Source of the DNA: Symbiodinium sp. CCMP2592
Lineage: Eukaryota; Sar; Dinophyceae; Suessiales; Symbiodiniaceae
NCBI GenBank assembly: GCA_905221615.1
Contig: CAJNDT010004557.1
Coordinates: 1,421,001-1,485,000, forward strand
Direction of reading: 5' to 3'
DNA: 64,000 bases
How positions within the stretch are numbered: position 1 is the stretch's first letter; every line of letters begins with the position of its first letter. This document shows positions 55,678 through 64,000 of this stretch, in pieces. A model generated the notes under the pieces. That model was not told the origin of the DNA. It did not search any database and saw only the letters and a program-made list of their open reading frames with translations. Position numbers and translations under genes: made by a program.

Positions 55678-58600
55678 GATTACTGCTGTTGTCTTGGACT
55701 GGATCGTCCATCGAATGGCCACCAGTATCGCAGTGAGTTCCGCGCGAGGAATAGTTTGCAAAAGGCCTCCAAGATGTTCCGAAGCCAGAACCGCGTCACT
55801 GTTGGCATGGATCACTGCCCATGCCGCCAAAGCATAATCAGGAGTTTCAGTGAACAAACAGGATCCGTCCGTAAACAGATGCTGAATTTGACTTGCCTCG
55901 AAGTGCACGTTCTGAAAATGCAGTGATTGGTGCATGCCATGTAATCGGGACCGCAGTGCACGTAGCACAGGGCATGCAGGTGGCAGCAGGTGGTTCGTCA
56001 AACAAACAGGAAGAACTGGCCATAAGTCGACGACCCATGAAGCCCGCGAACGAGCGACCTGAAAGCGGGGACACTCAACAAGGCGGTGATGCACTGTATC
56101 AGCAACAGCACATTGAGGGCAGAGTCCGGACTGGCTCTTGTCAAAACGGCTGTGCGAGTCAGCACATAAGAATGCTCCTGATTGAATGGCTCCGACACGG
56201 CTCTGATCAATAGCACTGAGCCTGTCGTGGTCCAAGAGAGCCAAAGCTGGTTCAATGCCGCTCAGGTCCCGCATTGTTTGCCGATGACGGTGGCAATGAG
56301 CCACATGTGCCAGCCATGACCTGTCAAGGATCTTCACCAAGAGGTTGGAAGGCATACCAAGAAGATCATGCCGAAGGCCTTCTTCGTCCGAGAAGTAGGG
56401 GACCTGGGCCAAACTCCACCCCAGCAAGGAGAAGACTTGAACAAGCTTCGAGAAGGGACCCTGATGGTAGTGACCATCGAATTGGTAGTGGAACATACGC
56501 CACTGGTCCACAAGCCGTGGTTGCTTATGACACATTCTGCGGAAGTCCAGCAAGGTGCGACGTGCCTGATAGTAGCCAGGGTCAGCATCAAGATGGCCGC
56601 TCAAGGACAATCGCAACATGGAGCTGGATCCGGCCGGGTGTATCTTTAATGATTGCGTGGCTGCACTGCGAAGGCGTTGCAAAACTTCCTCACCCCCGGG
56701 ACAACCCAATGAGCCATGCAACGCTCCAGCCCAGCATTTGATCGGAAGAATGGCCAACTTCAAAGAGACGGGGCTGAAAGACCGAGACAGCTTCTTCCAA
56801 ACTGGTGCTAGCGCCCTGCCGCGCTCCTGTAACTCGGCTGTGCGGACTTTTGGGCCATACGACATGAGCCCACCCAGATCCCTTGCCGCGAGTCTGATAG
56901 GAAGCTGTAGCGCTCGCACGGCTTTACGAGCCTGCGGAGTGGTGGCCCATACGTAAGTCTTTTCCTCGTCAAGCTCGAGGCCCAGCATATCACAAAAAGA
57001 CTGGGTTAATGTCCAACCTCTAGCTAATTCAAGGATGCCAAAAGCCGTTACTGCTAGGTTGTCGACAAACGAGTGAGAACATACTCGCGGCTCAAACACA
57101 CTCAGATAGACATGCCAAGCCGTGTCCATAATGGCCATGGCCACAGGTGACAGCGGACATCCTTCCGCAAAGCCTACGTCAGATCTGATTGGGGCGCTGA
57201 CGCAATGCCGAACCACAAATCGTCGCTCCATCTGTTGAAGGAACCCTTGCCAAGGCGTTAAGAGCCGATCAGGAACTCCCATAACAGAAGCCATCCCAAA
57301 TAGAGGAATTCTCGGCAAACCGTTAAACGCTTTGACAAGATCAGTGCTTAGTCCAAACAGGGCCGTGCCAGACTGGATGCAGAGTTCAATGTCCGCTTGG
57401 AGGCAAGTCCAGTATTCCATCGCTTCTCTACCAGGAAGGAAGCCATACGCAGCATGTTGTTGGAGAGAGGCTACAAAGCTCAGAAGTTGTCGAGCCCTGA
57501 TTCCGGCCCAGGTGCGATAAATCATTGAAAACAGAACAATGGGTCGATAGGCCTGGGCATCAGTGCGCCCATTCTGTTTGTCCAGGCTCAGGACTAGCCC
57601 CAGAAGCCAAGAATCCGGCCATGAAGCATTGCCAAGTTCAATCGCGTGGAGGAAGCTTAACAGACTGTTGACCTGACCATCAGTCATGTGGGCAAGGTCT
57701 TGTTTTGCAAATCCATCAGGGCCCCGTGCTGCACGTGGTTTGAAGCGGCGCACGGCCGCACGCCATTGATCGACAGAGATGTCTGAAATGGTTAAGGAGC
57801 TGCTCGGGAAAAAGGCCGCAGAAAAGTCCAGGACCCGCTGCCAATCACTTGGTGAAAGGCCTGCATGTCGCTGCCACCTGCGTTTCCATAAGTCAACGAA
57901 TTCAAACTGCACATCGGAAACCGAGGAGAGCGTTTGGAGTTGCTCAAGCTCGTCTCCTTCCTCAACTTGCAAAGGCCCAACAATGGTACAGACTTCGCCA
58001 TCACAGTCGATATCACTGACAACGACACGCGAATCCTGAATAGTCCAAAGAGAAGAACCTCTGTTGTCAACAGCTGGTTCAACCTGTACCTGTTGGGTAG
58101 ACGGCTCAACCGCGAGCACAGTGTAAGTGCGGTGGACCTGTAACGTGTCAACTTGGGGCGGCGAAGGTTCCTTCAAAGATCGCAAAAGTTCTGCGCGGGA
58201 AGTGGCGAAACGCGCTTTCAAGATATCTTGCCGGCGTCGTATGTGCCAAGCCTCGAGCCTGCGGAAATTTGCCCTGAAGTCCTCATGGACAGCGCGAGCC
58301 ACAAGAAGCGAAGGTATGGTCACTGGGAGCGCTTCGGGGGCGCCTTGAAGCTGCACCTGTCGCGTAGCCCACCAGCGACAGAAGCCGTAGGCGAACCCAG
58401 GGGCTTGCAGGATGGAGCGCCAGAGATCAATGCGATAGCAGTGAGCAGCAGGAGTGTCTTTCTTAGCCGCCAGTGCGTGGACCAAGCTTTGCAGACGGCG
58501 GAGTTGTTTGAACCACCGCTTGACTTCCATGCATACAAAGTCATGCCTCAACGAGTCCTCGCCAGCACGGCTGGGACGTAGCGGAATGGTGGGGAAGGAA

Positions 58601-59823
58601 CGGGTTTCAGGATGCGTTCGTTGGCCACGTCCCCTGCAGCTAGAAGGCAAACGCCCACATGGCACTTCGCGAATGCAACCTTGCAGACTGGACTCGAAAG
58701 CAACCGAAAAATCGCGCAACCAGTCATTGGGGGCCTGTGTAGCAAAAGGCACCGCCGCGGCCTGCTGAGCAAGCCTGTCCAAGTCCACCAGATGCCACGG
58801 AATCTCAGAAGGTAACGGCCATACGTTAGCCATAACAACCTGGTCGGGAACGCTGAAGGAGGCGATGACCGTACTGTGCTCCTGGAAAATATCAACGACT
58901 TCCACAGCTTGTAACATGGCGGCCAATTCAGGCGAAACCCACACCATGTCACGCTGGGTTGCTGATTTGCACGTCGGCAAGATTTCTTGGTGCCACCTCA
59001 AAGCCGCGATGGTTTGAACCTCTTGCCAGCCATGGCAAAGCCACATCTGAACCTGCTCTAAGTGATCAGGGTGTTGGTTGAAGTCCCCGCAAATGGCGCG
59101 AGGGCCAGTCCGTCCAAGTACGAGCTCGGCCGTAAGCGGTTCAAGTAATGAGTTGGTCTGTGCCACAGCTTGAGGGTGAGTTGGGCCTGAGCAGAAACCG
59201 TACACATTCGCACACACCACTGGCAAATGCCCCACCGCGTGGTACGTGGTTTGGATTCTACCCGTCTCGAACAAACCCTCAGGGTAGGGCAGATTCACGC
59301 TGCGAGATGCGAAATCGGAGGTAGTTAAGACACCAGTCCAAGCACCTGCCCAGGCTGAACCCGATCTGAGCGGGGCCGGACTGCCGGTGAAGCATCTCAA
59401 TTCTCGGCATTCGCATCTAGCTAAATGCCGTAAGCTGGCACAGGACGTCTTTTGCGTTTCCTGCGACAACTGGGTTTCGCTGTAGCAGAAGATGCCAGGG
59501 CCAAAATCCACACAAAGTGACTCTTTCCCTCTGAGTCCACTGGGATTGGAGGTGGCGATTCGAAGACAAGAAGGGCCCCATGAAGGGCCAGGGTTGGCAG
59601 CCTCACCGATGCGGAAGGATGGGCAGCCATGAGAACGCACATAAGAGGCATCAACTTCATGAAACTGGTCCTTGGCCCAGGCTCCGTCAAAATCCACATG
59701 ATCCGAACCATGGGCCGCCGGAAGGAAAGTCCAGACGAGAAGAGCGAGAAATCTCAGTACAGGAGTGCACCGCCACAGACACAGCCCGCAGGAACTCCCA
59801 AACCTGCGGCTGCTGCGGCCTAG
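55675..59823 (-). CDS. LINE ORF2: AP-type endonuclease, reverse transcriptase, CCHC knuckle, start of RNase H
   Basis: The frame opens directly after the ORF1 TGA in the same phase. There is no ATG until inside the endonuclease; the first possible non-AUG start I note is GTG at 59697, used here for numbering. Endonuclease: N51 (TSNPSGL), E74 (YSETQ), Y166 (NVYGF), D205/N207 (GDFN), D250, H274 (EHSTVIASF), all catalytic positions filled. Reverse transcriptase: YRPIVLFSMIYR, motif A STDLVKAF (about 785), motif B EGCPLSP (about 845), motif C SFVDNLAV (about 875), in which the second Asp of the usual xxDD is Asn. CCHC knuckle C-x2-C-x7-H-x4-C (about 1193-1210). RNase H begins with TDGS (about 1276) and PRAEL (about 1316). 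It ends at a TGA in the RNase H domain, and the rest continues in frame. It copies element RNA at a nicked target in the nucleus. Confidence 0.88.
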   Translation of the reverse strand, partial: LGRSSRRFGSSCGLCLWRCTPVLRFLALLVWTFLPAAHGSDHVDFDGAWAKDQFHEVDASYVRSHGCPSFRIGEAANPGPSWGPSCLRIATSNPSGLRGKESLCVDFGPGIFCYSETQLSQETQKTSCASLRHLARCECRELRCFTGSPAPLRSGSAWAGAWTGVLTTSDFASRSVNLPYPEGLFETGRIQTTYHAVGHLPVVCANVYGFCSGPTHPQAVAQTNSLLEPLTAELVLGRTGPRAICGDFNQHPDHLEQVQMWLCHGWQEVQTIAALRWHQEILPTCKSATQRDMVWVSPELAAMLQAVEVVDIFQEHSTVIASFSVPDQVVMANVWPLPSEIPWHLVDLDRLAQQAAAVPFATQAPNDWLRDFSVAFESSLQGCIREVPCGRLPSSCRGRGQRTHPETRSFPTIPLRPSRAGEDSLRHDFVCMEVKRWFKQLRRLQSLVHALAAKKDTPAAHCYRIDLWRSILQAPGFAYGFCRWWATRQVQLQGAPEALPVTIPSLLVARAVHEDFRANFRRLEAWHIRRRQDILKARFATSRAELLRSLKEPSPPQVDTLQVHRTYTVLAVEPSTQQVQVEPAVDNRGSSLWTIQDSRVVVSDIDCDGEVCTIVGPLQVEEGDELEQLQTLSSVSDVQFEFVDLWKRRWQRHAGLSPSDWQRVLDFSAAFFPSSSLTISDISVDQWRAAVRRFKPRAARGPDGFAKQDLAHMTDGQVNSLLSFLHAIELGNASWPDSWLLGLVLSLDKQNGRTDAQAYRPIVLFSMIYRTWAGIRARQLLSFVASLQQHAAYGFLPGREAMEYWTCLQADIELCIQSGTALFGLSTDLVKAFNGLPRIPLFGMASVMGVPDRLLTPWQGFLQQMERRFVVRHCVSAPIRSDVGFAEGCPLSPVAMAIMDTAWHVYLSVFEPRVCSHSFVDNLAVTAFGILELARGWTLTQSFCDMLGLELDEEKTYVWATTPQARKAVRALQLPIRLAARDLGGLMSYGPKVRTAELQERGRALAPVWKKLSRSFSPVSLKLAILPIKCWAGALHGSLGCPGGEEVLQRLRSAATQSLKIHPAGSSSMLRLSLSGHLDADPGYYQARRTLLDFRRMCHKQPRLVDQWRMFHYQFDGHYHQGPFSKLVQVFSLLGWSLAQVPYFSDEEGLRHDLLGMPSNLLVKILDRSWLAHVAHCHRHRQTMRDLSGIEPALALLDHDRLSAIDQSRVGAIQSGAFLCADSHSRFDKSQSGLCPQCAVADTVHHRLVECPRFQVARSRASWVVDLWPVLPVCLTNHLLPPACPVLRALRSRLHGMHQSLHFQNVHFEASQIQHLFTDGSCLFTETPDYALAAWAVIHANSDAVLASEHLGGLLQTIPRAELTAILVAIRWTIQSKTTAVI

Positions 59824-59826
59824 TCA
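59824..59826 (-). other. In-frame TGA between LINE ORF1 and ORF2
   Basis: ORF1 ends KKPRQE-TGA and the next 42 codons to the GTG stay open, including a hydrophobic stretch LRFLALLVWTFLPAAHG. Next comes CTA, so the stop context on the sense strand is TGA C, a context known from leaky stops in other systems. Confidence 0.6.
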
Positions 59827-62800
59827 CTCTTGCCTGGGCTTTTTGTGAAAAAGCTGCTGAATCTGTTCCAGCTGGCCGGCTAATTGTGATGACAGTTGCT
59901 GCGTCATGTCGTTCTGTAGGCTTTGGACTGCCTGACTGACCGTTGTATGGACCTCAGTGCGCAACTGACCCATCTCAGAGCTTTGACTTTGGACGGCATC
60001 AGACAACCCTTTGATCTGTTCAGCTTGAGTGGACATCTTGCCACCAAATGTGGCAAACCAAGACTCGAATTTTTCGTTTTGGAGACGGACCTCATCAAGG
60101 CCGATTTCTAACCTGCGGAATCGAGCCTCAGAAGAAGCGTCAAGGCCAGATGACTGAGAGGCATGCTCTTTGGCAATCTGGTGCATGTCATTCCGCAAAT
60201 CCGAGGAGATCTGCGCGAGCTTGGTTGCAGCTGTTGAGGACGTTGCTGAGTTGGCGGCTGGCAGTTTGGACTGTGACCATGGGTCGCGGCCATTAGCCCA
60301 TGGGTCTGAAGTGTCCCCAGAGGCGGGCTCCCCGTCGTCATACAGGATATGCTTTCGGGTCTTTGTGGAAGCCCAAACGCTCGGAGTGACAGAAGAAGAA
60401 GTCTGCTCTCGCAACTTGGTAATGAGTACAAAGCCATCGGCAAGAGGCATGGTCCAGGAAGGTGGGTCCTCCGAGGCGCCAACTTCCCACGCGGTGCCGG
60501 AAGCATCGCCCCGACCTGGTTGCAATGGCCGGGCAGTCCAACCCCATCGGCGCAGAAGTTGAGTAAGCCCTTTCCTCTGAAATCCAAAAGGCAAGGGATG
60601 CAGCCTATACTTCGCGGAAATGTGCACCTTCACGAACTGATGTTGAGGGCGGAATCGCATGAACATGGTTTCCTCGTCTGATTCCTTGACACGGAGGCCG
60701 AACTTTCGACCCAATCTTGTGAGAGCGATAGCTTTTTCGCATGTGCGACAGGCGTGCTGCGCTGATTGCAAATCCATATTGGACAGCCAGATGACTGCGT
60801 AGGATGGATCGGCACCTCCCGCAGCATTCCGAGGCTCGAAATAGATGCCCTTGTAGGAAGTTGTTTGGAGCAAGGCCACTGCCGTTCCCGGAACGCGCAG
60901 AAACGCCGAGAACGTTTGAGCCTTCTTGGCATCTTCCTTGCCTCCTTCTAGCTTCTGCCACTGCCGGCTCCACACATCCAGAACGACGCTGTCTACTGAT
61001 TCTTCCACTGCGGCGTGGAACTTTCCGCACTCGCCTTTGCACAATGGAGACTTGCAGAGATTAAGCTCAGCAACGATTTGAAGGAGGTGGCGAATGGGAG
61101 CTTCAAGCAGCTGTTCCCACGGGGTCTGCAACTCATCTCGGAAGATTGTGACTTTTACGACCTTGGTTTCCACCTGCTCCAATTCTGCGATATCCTCCTG
61201 ACGTAGCTGGATTTCCTCGTCGCCGAGTTGCAGAAGGGTGCCGGTCAAGATGATGCCCTCTCCTGTGGGAGTGTAAACCGCAGGAAACTTGATGGTACTG
61301 GCTGGGCAACCCGCAATAGCTGCCTCAGGCACCACCGAAGTCGACACGAGCCCTAAAGCCTCAACACTGAGCGCCTTGTACGGAGACAGAAATGGAGCGA
61401 GCTGCTGCACAGTGCAGAAAGCCAGTCCCCGGGCTTGAGGAACAACTTCGCTGAGCGATAACTGGCATATCTTATCATCCTCACCAGACACAAAAGAGCC
61501 CGAAGACATCTGGAGGTGCAAAGGCTCAACAAACAACGGTGCGCTGACTGGCTTTCGATTGGGCGCTTTTTGCTTTTTGGCCTTGGCTTTTGGAACAGTC
61601 GTGCCATGAAGCGAGGCAGCCCGCATAGCCACGTGCTGTTCCAACTCATCTGGCAACACCCAACGAAACATGCTGTTAGGCCTCGATGCTGCATTTTTTA
61701 ACGCCTGCCAGGGATTCCTGGCTGCCAATGCCTCTGAGGCTAATCCTGGGCCAAGCTTGTCAATTGCGACCTTGATGCGTTCATCAACTCTTGCCTCTGG
61801 GACGCCCTTCTCAAGCAACAAAGCCCGGAGCGCAGCATGAGACTCGTCACTTAGCTTGCCCGTGCCAACAAACCGAGCTCGATGAGCAGGCAAGGTGGAG
61901 ACAAACGCAAAAATTCGTGACAACAGACCGTCGGGAAGCTGCGAGCAACCGCTGACAACACAAACCGCATGTGCGACAGCAATTTGGCCACAAGCAAAGC
62001 AATCTGTCTGAGGAACCAAGCATAAAGTTTGCAATGGGGCAACCGTCAGGCCCCATGACATAGCTATGGTTTCCACCAACACAGTTGCAGGCACCACCGA
62101 AGTATCAGGAAGACCATCCAAGCTGACAGCAACAAGGCGTTCACCCGAGGCTCGAGACATGTGGACCAAGCTCCAATGCCCATTATAGACAAAGGCTGCG
62201 AGCAACGTGTGCGCATTGGCTCGTGGAAGCACCTCAAGACAACGACATGCCAAGCCCTGCATTGAAAGCTCAACGACCGTCGTGGCGACGGCACTCGGAA
62301 GAATGCATAAGCCAGGAAATGATGCTAAGTCCACAAAGTGACCTAAAGCTGCATCAACTGCCGTGTCTGACATGCCAAAAGCATCGGAGGAATGTATGCA
62401 GGGAATTCGCAAGTCCATGATCACGTCCTTCCAGAGGCGGGAATCCAAGGGGAAGCCTGCTCCGGTCAAGCCATCACGGCAGCACAAGCGATGCCAGGAG
62501 GCATCAGAAGGAACCACCTCAAAAGCAAAAGTGCCAGCTGGGATCCGATGTTCAGTTATTCCACTAGAGGAAATTACAACGGCATGAACCGCCAGCTCTG
62601 GCAGGGGTCTGGCCTGACATTTGTCAGCAATTGAGAGCACACATGAAGGGCTGCCTGCAAGGCTTTGCAGTGGGGTGGATGGCGGAATGACCCGTCCTTC
62701 ATCATATAGGTTTAAGCGCTTGCCAAAACCTGACAACCTGGCCTCAGCAATCAAGAGATCAGCAACAGTGTCAGCTGGCGCAGCACGCATTTGAAAGTTG

Positions 62801-62946
62801 ACTCCATCTTGCCTAATCGTGATCTGAAAAGCATGAGGGCCTTCAGACGTGGCCCAATGATCAGCCTGCTCCGTGAGCACAGACCTTTTACTCACCGAGT
62901 TACAGGAACTGGCCAGATCTATCACAGCAGCTGCTGATTCAGCCAT
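59824..62946 (-). CDS. LINE ORF1 protein: ubiquitin-like domain, Ulp1-like protease motifs, CCCH-like zinc motif, coiled coil (1040 aa)
   Basis: Expected RNA-binding and assembly partner of the retrotransposon, with extra parts. The ATG at 62946 has a strong context (GCCATGG). Residues about 38-107 read like a ubiquitin fold (HAFQITIRQDG, LLIAEARLSG, LYDEGRVIPPSTPL, SCVLSI). Residues 250-330 hold, in Ulp1/SENP order, H257 (GHWSL), D277 (VSLDGL), Q313 and C319 (PQTDCFACGQ); Q-to-C is 6 residues, as in Ulp1. About 617-645 contain CKSPLCKGECGKFH (C-x4-C-x3-C-x3-H). A conserved-looking block follows (LLRRWGWTARPLQPG). Residues about 900-1035 are a heptad-rich coiled coil ending KKPRQE, as in L1-type ORF1 proteins. 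It ends in TGA and the frame continues into ORF2. Assignment as ORF1 is firm by position; the protease is a motif-level inference. Confidence 0.8.
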   Translation of the reverse strand: MAESAAAVIDLASSCNSVSKRSVLTEQADHWATSEGPHAFQITIRQDGVNFQMRAAPADTVADLLIAEARLSGFGKRLNLYDEGRVIPPSTPLQSLAGSPSCVLSIADKCQARPLPELAVHAVVISSSGITEHRIPAGTFAFEVVPSDASWHRLCCRDGLTGAGFPLDSRLWKDVIMDLRIPCIHSSDAFGMSDTAVDAALGHFVDLASFPGLCILPSAVATTVVELSMQGLACRCLEVLPRANAHTLLAAFVYNGHWSLVHMSRASGERLVAVSLDGLPDTSVVPATVLVETIAMSWGLTVAPLQTLCLVPQTDCFACGQIAVAHAVCVVSGCSQLPDGLLSRIFAFVSTLPAHRARFVGTGKLSDESHAALRALLLEKGVPEARVDERIKVAIDKLGPGLASEALAARNPWQALKNAASRPNSMFRWVLPDELEQHVAMRAASLHGTTVPKAKAKKQKAPNRKPVSAPLFVEPLHLQMSSGSFVSGEDDKICQLSLSEVVPQARGLAFCTVQQLAPFLSPYKALSVEALGLVSTSVVPEAAIAGCPASTIKFPAVYTPTGEGIILTGTLLQLGDEEIQLRQEDIAELEQVETKVVKVTIFRDELQTPWEQLLEAPIRHLLQIVAELNLCKSPLCKGECGKFHAAVEESVDSVVLDVWSRQWQKLEGGKEDAKKAQTFSAFLRVPGTAVALLQTTSYKGIYFEPRNAAGGADPSYAVIWLSNMDLQSAQHACRTCEKAIALTRLGRKFGLRVKESDEETMFMRFRPQHQFVKVHISAKYRLHPLPFGFQRKGLTQLLRRWGWTARPLQPGRGDASGTAWEVGASEDPPSWTMPLADGFVLITKLREQTSSSVTPSVWASTKTRKHILYDDGEPASGDTSDPWANGRDPWSQSKLPAANSATSSTAATKLAQISSDLRNDMHQIAKEHASQSSGLDASSEARFRRLEIGLDEVRLQNEKFESWFATFGGKMSTQAEQIKGLSDAVQSQSSEMGQLRTEVHTTVSQAVQSLQNDMTQQLSSQLAGQLEQIQQLFHKKPRQE

Positions 62947-63005
62947 GGCGAAACGGTCCCTCAGGCGATCTGTTGAAAAACGGCCGCACCCCTGGTAGGA
63001 GCCTG

Positions 63006-63080
63006 AGCCCGCGGCTCCCTAAACCCCTATAAACTCTAAACCCCAAACCCCTAAACCCCTAAACCCTAAACCCTAAACCT
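63006..63080 (-). repeat. Telomeric repeat tract abutting the LINE 5' end
   Basis: On the LINE sense strand it reads TTTAGGG and TTTAGGGG units, then decayed TTTAGAGTTTATAGGGG, directly before the leader. Confidence 0.85.
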
Positions 63081-64000
63081 GCCGAGGCTGCGGCCTGCAA
63101 GATCCGCGTCTCCTCCGAGGCAGCCTTGGTTCAGGCCAGACCCTTAGGGTTTAGGGTTTAGGGGTTTAGGGTTTTAGGTTTTCATGCTTAAGCCTAAGGG
63201 TCCAAATGACCCATTAATTAGGTACTTGGGTTTAGGATAGTAGTTACGTAGGTTTCTATTTTTTGAGAGTATATGATTTCTAGGTACTTGGACTATTAGG
63301 GTAGGCCTTCAAAACTTCTGAAGCCTAAACCCTAAACCAACTGATGAAACGTCAGAGTCAGAGGACTACGAGCGGAAGGTGGCGCAGCTGGGAAGTGGAG
63401 TGGGGCCACAGGTTGACGTGCACCTTGGCGTGCGTAGTTGTTGTGTAATGGTTTTTGGGGTTTGGGGGATTACGGTTTAGGGGTTAGACAGTTTTGTTAT
63501 AGTACGGTTTTTTGTGTGTGACATATATCTTTTTTTAATCTGCGGTTTTGTCAAGGATTCTTTCGGATTGAAATGAAGTGCGGTTCGACTTAAGCTTAAG
63601 CTGTTCTGTTGTGTAGCCTTCTCGCATCGCCAAGCCTCGCAGATTCTTTGCATGGTGTTTCGAGCCGAGAGCGCCCTGAGTTTCAAACCCGGTTGATGGA
63701 ATTTCCGTCGTGGCAATGATGATGGCGACGACGATGATGATGACGGTAACGGTCTACAGTGTGCTTCAGGACCTGTCTTGTTTCTTGGGGTTGATGGGTT
63801 CAAGATCGGGGATCCGACATAGGGTAGTCGTAGGCTAGAGGATGATGGGTTTCGGCATGGATTAGGTCCCGAAAAATGGCATGCCTGGATGTGAGAAAAG
63901 TGCTGGTGTGATAACATGGTCGGAATAAGTATTAACAAAAGTGCCCATTGATCGACCCCATATCAGTATAGCATAGTATGGCACAATTGTCTCCCAGAAT
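63081..64000. other. Right end: telomeric words, a MITE and unremarkable sequence, no gene recognised
   Basis: TTTAGGG units at 63147-63178, family J copy 2 at 63192, then a GATGATGACG-rich patch (63715-63750). The one longer open frame (153 codons, minus strand 63477-63938) is Ser/Pro-rich, overlaps the GAT repeat and is not taken as a gene. Confidence 0.6.
63192..63308. repeat. MITE-like family J, copy 2
   Basis: The arms AAGCCTAAGGGTCCAA and TTGGACTATTAGGGTAGGCCTT pair with a bulge. The interior CATTAATTAGGTACTTGG matches the copy at 34252. Confidence 0.72.

Larger units (their letters stand above)
54680..63005 (-). mobile_element. Non-LTR retrotransposon (EN/RT/RNase H LINE), nearly intact, between telomeric repeats
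   Basis: The element runs from a short 5' leader (about 60 bp before the ORF1 ATG) to a short 3' tail (about 60 bp after the last stop). It encodes, all in one reading frame, ORF1 (62946-59824), ORF2 (59823-55675) and an RNase H/C-terminal segment (55674-54739), separated only by single TGA codons. Endonuclease, reverse transcriptase, zinc knuckle and RNase H motifs are complete or nearly so, so the copy is young. TTTAGGG-type repeats in the same orientation lie at both ends. It has the LINE domain order of R1/I-like clades; the GEAANPGP start marks the dinoflagellate group (remembered). Exact ends and a target duplication cannot be fixed, because both flanks are repeats. Confidence 0.88.

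Overview
The window reads as nuclear DNA of a dinoflagellate, plausibly a member of the Symbiodiniaceae. The main reason is its two retroelements. The right-hand element has the N-terminal signature GEAANPGP followed by TSNPSGLR and SETQLS, and the left-hand element has the Gag core, CCHC knuckle and DGGAT protease motif; I associate both sets with dinoflagellate retrotransposons (from memory, not searched). Short tracts of the telomeric word TTTAGGG/CCCTAAA and its degenerate derivatives occur throughout, so a subtelomeric or telomere-seeded region is possible. I see no bacterial operon, rRNA, tRNA or CRISPR.

Layout. Positions 1-4203, minus strand: the 5' part of an LTR-type retrotransposon. 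It has a 921-codon Gag and then a Pol frame that stays open to the left edge, carrying CCCH and CCHC zinc motifs, a retropepsin motif and a patch resembling a methyltransferase. Pol lies in the -1 frame relative to Gag, and the junction is a run of nine G. Positions 4204-54590: about 50 kb in which I recognise no gene. It holds short palindromic MITE-like elements of about 100 bp, in at least 15 families (A to T here; some have 4-bp or 8-bp target duplications), interstitial telomeric tracts, microsatellites and small tandem duplications. Positions 54680-63005, minus strand: a compact, nearly intact non-LTR retrotransposon, with TTTAGGG-type repeats in its own orientation at both ends. Positions 63081-64000: more telomeric and MITE sequence and no gene.

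The non-LTR element is the most interesting object. Its ORF1 (1040 codons) appears to combine a ubiquitin-like domain, a cysteine-protease motif set with Ulp1/SENP order and spacing, a CCCH-like zinc motif and a C-terminal coiled coil. ORF2 encodes an AP-type endonuclease, a reverse transcriptase, a CCHC knuckle and RNase H. ORF1, ORF2 and the RNase H tail are all in one reading frame, broken only by two TGA codons, and ORF2 has no ATG before codon 218, inside the endonuclease. This suggests TGA readthrough (a Gag-Pol-like strategy), non-AUG initiation, or recent decay. The telomeric repeats at both ends suggest a telomere-repeat-targeting LINE, analogous in arrangement to insect TRAS/SART.

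All of this was read by eye and no database or folding program was run. MITE boundaries may be off by a few bases, and the family lettering is local to this report.
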